8,235 bases of DNA from Endomicrobiia bacterium. GTDB lineage: Bacteria > Elusimicrobiota > Endomicrobiia > Endomicrobiales > Endomicrobiaceae. Position 1 is the first letter of the stretch. Each line of letters starts with the position of its first letter. The notes below the pieces were generated by a model. It saw only the letters and a list, made by a program, of their open reading frames with translations, was not told where the DNA came from and did no database searches. The stretch spans positions 1 through 8,235 of the forward strand of contig BNVT01000051.1 in assembly GCA_025998295.1 (NCBI GenBank). Direction: 5' to 3'. The translations under genes were made by a program, and so were the position numbers. Below are positions 1 to 4,833 of this stretch, one piece after another.

Positions 1-184
1 AGCCCTATTGAGTGTCAATATCCAACACCCTTATACACCTTGATTATACTTGTTTCTTAAGGAACAATTTGTTAAAAGGTTCAAAATAGTCTAAAAAGAC
101 AGATATAGTAATTACAAAAGACCTTTTGGACTGCGATTTAACTTCGAGTTGCAGGTATTTGTAATTCTAGAATTTAATACTTAA
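1..184 (+). pseudogene. C-terminal part of an IS5-family transposase, broken
   Basis: The last codons read KRPFGLRFN and then end at TAA (182-184). A block of the form KRFKI-(V/I)-S...YRNRRKRFGLRFN near the C-terminus is typical, as I remember it, of ISL2-like IS5-family DDE transposases such as those common in Rickettsia and other intracellular bacteria. The reading frame is damaged. The opening frame (SPIECQYPTP) stops at TAA 58-60 after indels around 30-48 relative to the copy at 2689, and a TAA at 92-94 interrupts the conserved KRFKIV stretch where the other copy has a serine codon. Most other differences between the copies are silent or single-residue, so they diverged from a coding ancestor. 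Confidence 0.65.
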
Positions 185-200
185 GTTATGTAAGAGGTCT
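1..200 (+). mobile_element. Right end of an IS5-family (ISL2-like) insertion sequence, partial
   Basis: This segment is about 200 bp of the 3' end of an IS whose other part lies outside the window. It aligns almost base for base with 2689-2887, the right end of the complete decayed copy in this window, with a few small indels. It ends in the terminal inverted repeat GTTATGTAAGAGGTCT (185-200), the reverse complement of the left end seen at 8113-8128 apart from one base. The DNA after position 200 (GTTGG...) does not continue the match to the other copies, so 200 is taken as the element boundary. The family assignment rests on the encoded C-terminus, described under the transposase remnant. 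Confidence 0.8.
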
Positions 201-203
201 GTT

Positions 204-229
204 GGATACTCGCTTTCGCTAGTATGACA
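204..229. repeat. Degenerate short palindromic (REP-like) repeat, copy 1
   Basis: The stretch forms a hairpin: ATACTCGC and GCTAGTAT are inverted arms with one mismatch around TTTC, framed by GG and GACA. It resembles the widespread dispersed repeat GGATTCCCGCTTTCGCGGGAATGACA in a mutated form. It lies directly against the IS end at 200, so the IS may have landed next to it. Confidence 0.45.
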
Positions 230-255
230 AACAAAAACGTCGCACTTAGTACCGT

Positions 256-282
256 TGTCATTGCCGCAAAAGTGGGAATCCA
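256..282. repeat. Degenerate short palindromic (REP-like) repeat, copy 2, inverted
   Basis: This stretch (TGTCATTGCCGCAAAAGTGG, then GAATCCA) is a mutated version of the common GTCATTCCCGCGAAAGCGGGAATCC repeat. It is in the opposite orientation to the copy at 204-229, 26 bp away. Both copies have lost exact arm pairing, which indicates old insertions. It lies between the IS end and the porB terminator and has no coding potential. Confidence 0.45.
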
Positions 283-296
283 TTTAACTTTGAAAG

Positions 297-338
297 TATT
301 AAAAACCAAACCCCCAACCGTAAGGTTGGTGGATTTGG
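297..338 (-). terminator. Rho-independent terminator of porB
   Basis: On the minus strand, 16 bp after the porB stop codon, CCAAA and CCAACC pair with GGTTGG and TTTGG around a TTAC loop (stem 306-338, one mismatch and one bulge). The stem is followed at once by a T run (301-305) and further A/T bases. Placement and polarity fit an intrinsic terminator for the porB transcript. There is no matching T run on the plus-strand side. Confidence 0.8.
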
Positions 339-353
339 TAATTTGTTGAAAAT

Positions 354-1289
354 TTATACTTGGTAATCTACTGAGGCTCTACGCTGCAGAATTTCCCACT
401 TTGTATCAACATCTTTTTGGATTGATTCAAGAATATGAGTGTTTTCGGGTTTGAAAAGATGCTTAAATCTTCCCTGTGGTTTTAAAAATTCTACAACAGG
501 TTTCTTTTCCTTAGGCATAACATTTATTTTATAAATACCATTTTCAACTTCAAAAGAAGGCCATATGCATGTTTCAACAGCAATCCTTGCAAGTGCCATG
601 GTGTCTTCAGGCTTATAGTTCCAACCGAGTCTGCAAGGCGTTAAAATATTTATAAACGAAGGCCCGTCAATCGACAAAGCCTTTTGTACCTTTGTTATAA
701 AATCATTCCAGTTTCCAACATAAGCTTGTGCAACGTAAGGGATATTATGAGCAATCATTATTTGTGTTAAATCTTTTCTATTCTGCTCTTTTCCTTGCTG
801 AACTTTCCCTGCGGGGGCTGTTGTTGTATGAGCTCCTTTAGGAGTTGCTCCAGACCTTTGGATACCAGTGTTCATATACGCTTCGTTGTTGTAACATATG
901 TAAAGCATTTTATGCCATCTTTCCATCGCACCGGATAATGACTGCAAGCCTATATCGTAAGTTCCCCCGTCACCACCAAAAGCTATAAATTTAATATCTT
1001 CTGTAATTTTACCTTGTTTCTTCAAACTTTTATAAGCAGCTTCAATACCGCTGCACGTTGCGGCTGAATTTTCAAAAGCGCTGTGGAAAAATGAATTTTT
1101 CCACGAGGTATAAGGGAAAATTGTCGTTGAAACTTCCAAGCATCCTGTAGCACTTGTAACAACAACAGGTGTACCGCCAACCGCTATCAAAGTTTGTCTT
1201 GCAACTATACCAGCACCACAGCCTGCGCAAAGACGATGACCACCTGTTACACGTTCCGGGTTTTTGCTTAAATCTTTTAAATTTGCCAT
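354..1289 (-). CDS. porB: Pyruvate:ferredoxin oxidoreductase, beta (thiamine diphosphate-binding) subunit
   Basis: This is the catalytic beta subunit of a multi-subunit 2-oxoacid:ferredoxin oxidoreductase, a cytoplasmic enzyme that oxidises pyruvate with CoA to acetyl-CoA and CO2 and reduces ferredoxin. The 311 residues match the usual length of the four-subunit type. The N-terminal C21-x2-C24 (in LCAGCGAG), C50 (in SATGCLEV) and C219 (in LTPCR) are placed like the [4Fe-4S] ligands of this family. The diphosphate/Mg2+ motif is GDGGTYDIG at 106-114, followed by YNNEAYMNTG at 133-142. The start is supported by AGGAG at 1296-1300, 6 nt upstream of ATG. A terminator follows the stop. porA is expected immediately upstream but is absent: the 270 bp before the start contain repeats and then a transposase stub. 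The protein looks intact. Pyruvate specificity, rather than another 2-oxoacid, is inferred from overall resemblance. Confidence 0.93.
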   Translation of the reverse strand: MANLKDLSKNPERVTGGHRLCAGCGAGIVARQTLIAVGGTPVVVTSATGCLEVSTTIFPYTSWKNSFFHSAFENSAATCSGIEAAYKSLKKQGKITEDIKFIAFGGDGGTYDIGLQSLSGAMERWHKMLYICYNNEAYMNTGIQRSGATPKGAHTTTAPAGKVQQGKEQNRKDLTQIMIAHNIPYVAQAYVGNWNDFITKVQKALSIDGPSFINILTPCRLGWNYKPEDTMALARIAVETCIWPSFEVENGIYKINVMPKEKKPVVEFLKPQGRFKHLFKPENTHILESIQKDVDTKWEILQRRASVDYQV

Positions 1290-1563
1290 ATCATTCTCCT
1301 AAAATCTAAGTTTTTTCTTATTTTTCCAGATAAAACACGTGAAAAATATTTACAACGAGGAGTAATCCCAACTATAAACAGCCTGCACGAGCATCTTGTT
1401 AACTTTTTTAACGTACACAAACTTCTATCATGGGTATCCCTAAAAATCCATGATTTTGGGAAGTTTTTATATATATCATGCTGAACTTGTTACGGCATCT
1501 CATCGTAAAAATAACATTAAATACCAAAAGAAGCTCAGGATAACAGCGAAGTGCTTTGGATTT
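1290..1563. other. Non-coding stretch upstream of porB with repeat debris
   Basis: No convincing gene is seen here. At 1476-1503 there is a near-palindrome (ATGCTGAAC-TT-GTTACGGCAT) resembling the dispersed repeat ATGCCGAACTTGTTTCGGCAT. The 13-mer AACTATAAACAGC (1370-1382) recurs exactly at 4548-4560. The porB SD lies at 1296-1300. I found no promoter for porB with both boxes convincing; TTGTAA, 17 bp, TATCTG (minus strand, near 1326-1354) is the best weak candidate. The porA gene normally next to porB is not here. Confidence 0.4.
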
Positions 1564-1708
1564 TTAGACAGACCCACGATCTCTCTCTAATGGCTTTCCA
1601 GATATTGTCCAATCTGCATACTTGTTTAATCTTTCTAGCAGATCCCCTATTTTGCTTAATTGAGTTAATCTATCGCTCTCCCCTTTAAAAAATGTTCTTT
1701 GCCTTCAT
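1564..1708 (-). pseudogene. N-terminal stub of a second, different IS5-type transposase
   Basis: On the minus strand, ATG at 1706-1708 begins MKAKNIF; the frame then has to slip by one base in a T run to continue as FKGESDRLTQLSKIGDLLER and LNKYADWTISGKPLERDRGS before a stop at 1564-1566. The pattern 'DRL..LSKIGD.LERLNKY.DW....PLE...DRG' matches my memory of the N-terminus of IS5/IS4-type transposases that continue with a GGRPPYDYV block. That block and everything after it are missing, so this is a truncated and frameshifted relic. It differs from the ISL2-like element next to it. AGGAA lies just upstream of the ATG. Confidence 0.65.
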
Positions 1709-1871
1709 TTTTCCTACGCCAAGAAAATAAGTAGAAGTTATCTTTATCCCTCAAAAAATTGTACCTTCTTTTTATCAAAAAAGATACCTTTTGTAAAATC
1801 TTACAACATACTGGGCTAATTGGCATTAGACCTCCTACATAACCAACACATAAAAGTACAATAGAAGTACT

Positions 1872-2871
1872 ATGAAACAAAAAAGAAAGCAGTTAGGTCA
1901 TATGTAATGGATTTAGTATTAATGGGAGTCAAGAAAGCATTTGATAAAAGAGTCAAGGATAGCAAGGAGAGAAGAAAAGAAAAGAGAAGAAAAGAAGAGA
2001 AAAGAAAGATAGGGCAAGTAGGTAAGCAAAGAGAAAATTGAGTATAGAAAAGATAGTAAAGATAATGTTTGAATACTTTAGGGTAATTCCCGAACATATT
2101 ATCACTTTAAGACAGTTACAATACATACTACTAGATTTAGACATCCAATATCAGCAAAAGTTGTGGATATAGACATAGGGTATTCGAACATATTATCACT
2201 TAAGACAGTTACAATACATACTACTAGATTAGACATCCAATGTCAGTAAAAGTTGTGGATATAGACATAGGGTATTCGAACATATTATCACTTTAAGACA
2301 GTTACAATACATACTACTAGATTAGACATCCAATGTCAGTAAAAGTTGTGGACAATAGACATATGGTATGTAAGAAGAAGTATTAACAAGTAGTGGGGAA
2401 TATGCGAGATGAGAATAGGTATTGTTAAACAAAGCACTAGAAGTAGAAGTGGCAGTGATTATGCTACAATTGATCAAAGACTTCAAAAACAGCGAAAGTG
2501 GCAAGCTAAAAGAATAATAGACATACAATAACCGTTGGTAGTAGTGGCATTAAAGATAAGTAAGTAATATGCGCATAGATAATAGGGCAAGGAACGATCT
2601 TAGTTTATTTGAAATAGACGACACTGATTTGTGCAAAGAAAGACAAAAAGACAATAAGATACATGGCAGAAGATCCATACGGGCTTTTAGCACTATTTAG
2701 TGTCAATACCCAACACCTTTATTACACCTTGATTACTTGTTTCTTAAGGAACAATTTGTTAAAAGGTTCAAAATAGTCTCTAAAGACAGACATAGTAATT
2801 ACAAAAGACCTTTTGGACTACGATTTAACTCCAAGTTGCAGGTATTTGTAATTCTAAAGTTTAATACTTAG
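1872..2871 (+). pseudogene. Decayed IS5-family (ISL2-like) transposase
   Basis: Recognisable pieces appear in the expected order but in shifting frames. MKQKRKQLGHM stops at 1905. MGVKKAFDKR (about 1922-1951) matches the GVKxxTFD start of the family. KLSIEKIVKIMFEYF (from about 2035) matches the KLSIED...LEYxREYRTYYH region, with RTYYH itself in another frame at 2091-2105. EEVLTSSGEYAR and LLNKALEVEVAVI (about 2374-2465) resemble the segment preceding the catalytic Asp. RARNDLSLFE (about 2584-2613) resembles the nGKxHDFxLF segment. KRFKIV and KRPFGLRFN near 2774-2835 form the C-terminal block, ending at TAG 2869-2871. Stops include 2698-2700, where the edge copy at the window start has GAG. 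The gene is inactive. Confidence 0.75.
2091..2369 (+). repeat. Three tandem copies of a 92-94 bp unit inside the dead IS
   Basis: Copies lie at 2091-2184, 2185-2276 and 2277-2369 and are nearly identical; each begins CGAACATATTATCACTT. Copies 2 and 3 share differences against copy 1 (GATTAG for GATTTAG, TGTCAGT for TATCAGC), so the later duplication probably involved copies 2 and 3. A normal ISL2-like transposase has a single RTYYH segment here, so the triplication arose within the decayed element. Copy lengths differ by one or two bases, so no frame runs through all three. Confidence 0.9.
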
Positions 2872-2887
2872 GTTATGTAAGAAGTCT

Positions 2888-3034
2888 AATGAGCTTTATG
2901 GAACTATTCCACATCCAAGGGTTATAAAGAAATTTGCTCAATTTTTTGATATTGACCCAGTTATTCTTTTTGACATAGTTAAAACAATTAAGCTTAACAA
3001 TGCCATGGAAAGGATTAATAGAAAATATAGATAG
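2888..3034 (+). pseudogene. C-terminal remnant resembling an XRE/HTH-type regulator
   Basis: Immediately after the IS right end an open frame reads NELYGTIPHPRVIKKFAQFF and DIDPVILFDI..., ending at TAG 3032-3034 (48 residues, no start codon). The pattern 'G..PHPRVIKK.A.FF.IDPV.LF' is like the last two helices of lambda-repressor-type HTH domains (...P....I.KLA..L.VDP..L). The N-terminal half is missing, which suggests that the IS or an associated deletion removed it. The identification is by pattern only. Confidence 0.35.
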
Positions 3035-3113
3035 GATAAGTGAGGATAAGAATATCTGAAATGGAGAATAAGAACCGTCGGCTTTAAAAGACCAAAATCC
3101 TTTTAGTTGGATG

Positions 3114-3138
3114 TATACTTGTTTCTTAAGGAACAATT
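3114..3138. repeat. 25-bp exact repeat with a palindromic core, third copy
   Basis: This 25-mer is identical to 45-69 inside the IS fragment at the left edge, and the palindromic core (TTGTT-T-CTTAAG-G-AACAA, here 3119-3136) also occurs at 2737-2754 in the dead IS. The two IS copies lie inside transposase coding sequence, whereas this copy lies 51 bp upstream of the small membrane-protein gene with no flanking IS sequence. It may be a stray IS scrap or a site of its own. TATACT at 3114-3119 resembles a -10 box but lacks a good -35. A second small inverted repeat, CTTGT-ATG-ACAAG, follows at 3153-3165. Confidence 0.5.
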
Positions 3139-3188
3139 GGTGGCATCTGTTTCTTGTATGACAAGATTAAATACTGGAGGTCGAAATA

Positions 3189-3470
3189 ATGTGGTTTCTT
3201 TTTAACAAAGAATGGGGTAGAACCTACAACATCATCATGCTTATATTACTCTTGTCTTTTGTAGCGTATGCAATCGCCCGTGACATAAGTCGTTACAGGC
3301 AGGATCCACAAGGGTATATGGAAAATATTGGCTCGACTAAATTCGGAAAATTCTTACTAGATAAGTTGGGCGTTAAAGGGATTAAATTTATAGGATGGAT
3401 TCTAACAGTTCCCGCTGCTATTGTATTTATTTGGTTTATTAAAAGAATAATTATTGATTATTGTATTTAG
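3189..3470 (+). CDS. Small membrane protein with two predicted transmembrane helices
   Basis: I do not recognise this 93-residue protein. Hydrophobic helices are visible at about residues 13-30 (YNIIMLILLLSFVAYAIA) and 67-84 (FIGWILTVPAAIVFIWFI). They are separated by a polar, charged loop (RDISRYRQDPQGYMEN...KLGVKG) and followed by a basic stretch, KRIIID. The start is well supported by GGAGG at 3176-3180, 8 nt before ATG. It is the only intact plus-strand gene in the window and faces the RING gene across a shared hairpin at 3507-3545. Its coding frame is free of damage, unlike the relics on its left, so it is probably expressed. No function can be assigned. Confidence 0.8.
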   Translation: MWFLFNKEWGRTYNIIMLILLLSFVAYAIARDISRYRQDPQGYMENIGSTKFGKFLLDKLGVKGIKFIGWILTVPAAIVFIWFIKRIIIDYCI

Positions 3471-3504
3471 TAGATGAAAGTGGCTTTGAAAACTACCAAA
3501 GTCT

Positions 3505-3545
3505 AAAAGGAGACGAAATCGGTGCTTTACTATTTTCGTCTCCTT
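3505..3545. terminator. Hairpin between convergent genes, probable bidirectional terminator
   Basis: AAGGAGACGAAA (3507-3518) and TTTCGTCTCCTT (3534-3545) form a perfect 12-bp stem with a 15-nt loop. On the minus strand the stem runs into TTTTAGACTTT, so it best serves the RING gene, which ends at 3613. It also lies 36 bp after the plus-strand membrane-protein gene, but there is no T run on that side. The AGGAGA in one arm is part of the stem and is not followed by a gene start. Confidence 0.65.
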
Positions 3546-3612
3546 ACAAGATTGCTTGCGTTTAGTTTTAAAGATGTAAGAAATTTCTTGCTATTTTTCA
3601 AACGTGACCAAA

Positions 3613-4140
3613 TTAACTCAATGAAGGGTGTGGGGTCGTAAAATGACGTGACCACATTGACGCAAGGCGGGGTTTGATTTCGGCAAATTCAGCGTTGGCT
3701 TCGATAAATTTGGTTATGACATCGTCAAGGTCGGCGGTGTTAGTGACGTTGTAAGAGCGGCCTTTGATTTCTTTAAAGCGGGTTTCGAGTTCGACAAGTC
3801 TGGGCTTGATTTCTGCGAGTTCGAGGGCGCTTCCGAATTTTTTGACGTCATAGGCTAACTGGGAGCAGTTGAGGGAAGTAAAAAAGGCTTTACTGCCAAT
3901 GTCGATGGCGACTCCGAACTGCTCGCGGGTGAGAGGCGGTATGACGCGGTTGGAGAGAGCTCCGAATGTACCTGTTTTTCTGCACTGGGGGCATGTGTTA
4001 CCTACCTTCATCCACTCTTTTATACACTCGGTATGATATAGTTGTTTGCAACTTTCGCATGCTGTAACTGTATGTGTATGATCTTTGATGTTAATAAGAT
4101 TTTCCTTCTCATTAAACTGGCAGACGCCACATATCCTCAT
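3613..4140 (-). CDS. RING/PHD-like zinc-finger protein (intact 3' portion), eukaryotic-like
   Basis: The first 55 residues carry eight spaced zinc ligands: C4-x2-C7, C28-x2-C31, H36-x2-C39 and C50-P-Q-C53-R, with W43 between. The segment YHTECIKEW and CPQCR is characteristic of RING fingers of ubiquitin E3 ligases. The order C4HC3 with Q33 at the usual first histidine makes it a RING variant (RING-CH or PHD-like spacing). Residues 56-175 are unrelated to any domain I know, but contain AEIKPRL twice (109-115 and 153-159). If functional it would be expected to act on host ubiquitin, since bacteria lack that pathway; this is inference. The listed ATG is the first available after an in-frame stop and has only a weak SD. 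The same frame continues upstream as coiled coil, so this is likely the surviving half of a longer gene. Base composition of 3640-3990 is visibly more GC-rich than its surroundings. Confidence 0.7.
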   Translation of the reverse strand: MRICGVCQFNEKENLINIKDHTHTVTACESCKQLYHTECIKEWMKVGNTCPQCRKTGTFGALSNRVIPPLTREQFGVAIDIGSKAFFTSLNCSQLAYDVKKFGSALELAEIKPRLVELETRFKEIKGRSYNVTNTADLDDVITKFIEANAEFAEIKPRLASMWSRHFTTPHPSLS

Positions 4141-4426
4141 CTCTTCTGCTTTTGCTAGTGCTGCTTGTTCTCTTGCTCTTTCTCCATCTTCTTTTACTTT
4201 TGCTTCATATCTTGCTAATGCTAGTGATAGTGCTTCATCCTTTCGTTTTGCTTCTGCTCTTTCTCCATCTTCTTTTTCTTTCGCTTCTTATTTTTCTTGT
4301 GCTTGTGTTTCTGCTTTTTCTTCTTTTCTTTCAAACATTTTTTTATAATTATTTTTATTTTCGGGACAGGCAGACGCAAGTAACTTGACAATGCAATAAG
4401 TGATGTAAACAAAATTATTTTTTCAT
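4141..4426 (-). pseudogene. Decayed 5' half of the RING gene: signal peptide and coiled coil
   Basis: Reading on the minus strand, ATG at 4424-4426 lies 8 nt after a strong AGGAGG SD (4435-4440) but meets TAA after MKK. In neighbouring frames, KIILFTSLIALSS followed by LLASACPENKNNYKK gives a typical secretion signal with an ASA-C cleavage or lipobox-like site, so at least two frameshifts have occurred. The frame then runs MFERKEEKAETQAQEK, a TAA at 4288-4290, and EAKEKEDGERAEAKRKDEA..., and enters the RING frame without a break. The TAA sits where the second copy of an internal repeat has TAT (Tyr), so it is a one-base nonsense change. The original product would have been a secreted or lipid-anchored coiled-coil RING protein of about 270 residues. 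Confidence 0.65.
4174..4290 (-). repeat. Imperfect 81-bp-period coding repeat in the RING gene's coiled coil
   Basis: A 36-bp core encoding (Y)EAK-E/V-KEDGERA is present at 4255-4290 and 4174-4209, 81 bp (27 codons) apart, with three base differences. One of them turns TAT into the premature TAA at 4288-4290. The 27-residue period and the Lys/Glu/Ala content fit a coiled coil. Confidence 0.75.
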
Positions 4427-4434
4427 CGTTCTTT

Positions 4435-4440
4435 CCTCCT
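4435..4440 (-). promoter_or_regulatory. Shine-Dalgarno site of the original RING gene start
   Basis: AGGAGG on the minus strand, 8 nt before ATG at 4424-4426. It is the strongest SD of the locus and shows that the gene originally began here with a signal peptide rather than at the internal ATG at 4140. Confidence 0.7.
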
Positions 4441-4833
4441 TTGCTTTCTATGTGGTCACACTTTAATTATACCATAAAGAGTAGGAAAATGTGTGAAGAA
4501 GTAAACTCATTCCTTGAACTGCAAGACGGTGCAATTTCAAATAGTTTAACTATAAACAGCATTTAAGTTTTGTTATCATCATTATGGTTTATCTATAAAC
4601 TTGCATTAAGTTAAGTTGTACCATCATTGTTAGCTATTGTGCCTTACTCTCTCTTGTGCTATATAGCTCTATATTTCTCTAGTCAAATTACCAAGAATAC
4701 TCCTGCTTCCGCTTTCTTTCTCCAATCTCACTTCTAACACATTTCTATCATTCTTTACTCTGTCCTTCTTTTCTCTATTTTTTACATAGTAGTCTTTTAC
4801 TATATCTTTATTTCAAAGACCCCAGACTCATTA
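4441..4833. other. Intergenic region with promoter, direct repeat and a coding-like remnant
   Basis: This stretch of about 390 bp contains the RING promoter at its left end. It also holds an imperfect direct repeat with an offset of 43-45 bp (4547-4586 and 4590-4631), sharing CTATAAAC, GCATT-AAGTT and CATCATT. On the minus strand a startless open frame (4812-4669) reads NKDIVKDYYVKNREKKDRVK... and ends LGNLTREI. It is in the same frame as the coiled-coil gene just upstream but is separated from it by several stops, so it may be a lost C-terminal extension. I see no convincing terminator for the coiled-coil gene. Confidence 0.4.
4451..4474 (-). promoter_or_regulatory. Extended -10 promoter of the RING gene with adjacent inverted repeat
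   Basis: On the minus strand TGGTATAAT (4474-4466) is a consensus extended -10 element (TGN followed by TATAAT). A good -35 is not evident at 17 bp, though TTCACA lies slightly too far upstream. Immediately downstream, TGTGGTCACA (4451-4460) is a near-perfect inverted repeat around the expected transcription start, a possible operator. The SD follows at 4435-4440. Confidence 0.6.

Larger units (their letters stand above)
1828..2887 (+). mobile_element. Complete but decayed IS5-family (ISL2-like) insertion sequence, about 1,060 bp
   Basis: The element is bounded by inverted repeats AGACCTCCTACATAAC (1828-1843) and GTTATGTAAGAAGTCT (2872-2887), which match at 14 of 16 positions. Extending outward, CATT on the left and AATG on the right also pair, so the true repeat may be longer; I see no clear target duplication. 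The left 60-100 bp match the element at 8113-8235, and the right 200 bp match the element at 1-200, so one IS family is present three times. Inside is a transposase frame with many lesions and a 92-94 bp unit present three times. The element cannot encode an active transposase. Confidence 0.85.

Noticed and set aside
1665..1826. 53-residue minus-strand ORF behind an excellent AGGAGG from the IS end
   Set aside because: It overlaps the transposase stub in another frame, has no recognisable composition or domain, and its SD is simply the IS inverted repeat. It could be translated, but there is nothing to show it is a gene.
1870..2144. Hydrophobic minus-strand ORFs opposite the dead transposase
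   Set aside because: They are the complement of a Lys/Arg/Glu-rich transposase segment, which automatically reads as Phe/Leu/Ser-rich. No SD.
2091..2369. CRISPR array
   Set aside because: The units are 92-94 bp directly adjacent copies without spacers, and they contain transposase coding remnants.
2873..3136. 87-residue minus-strand ORF
   Set aside because: Its start lies in the repeated palindrome region and it has no SD; the plus strand over the same bases gives a more protein-like HTH remnant. Likely chance opening.
3578..3589. AAGAAATTTCTT palindrome as an operator
   Set aside because: It lies downstream of both convergent genes in AT-rich DNA, where such palindromes are expected by chance.
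4288..4290. Recoded TAA (readthrough or alternative genetic code)
   Set aside because: porB and other frames use TAA as a normal end, and the repeat comparison shows a simple TAT to TAA change next to other lesions.
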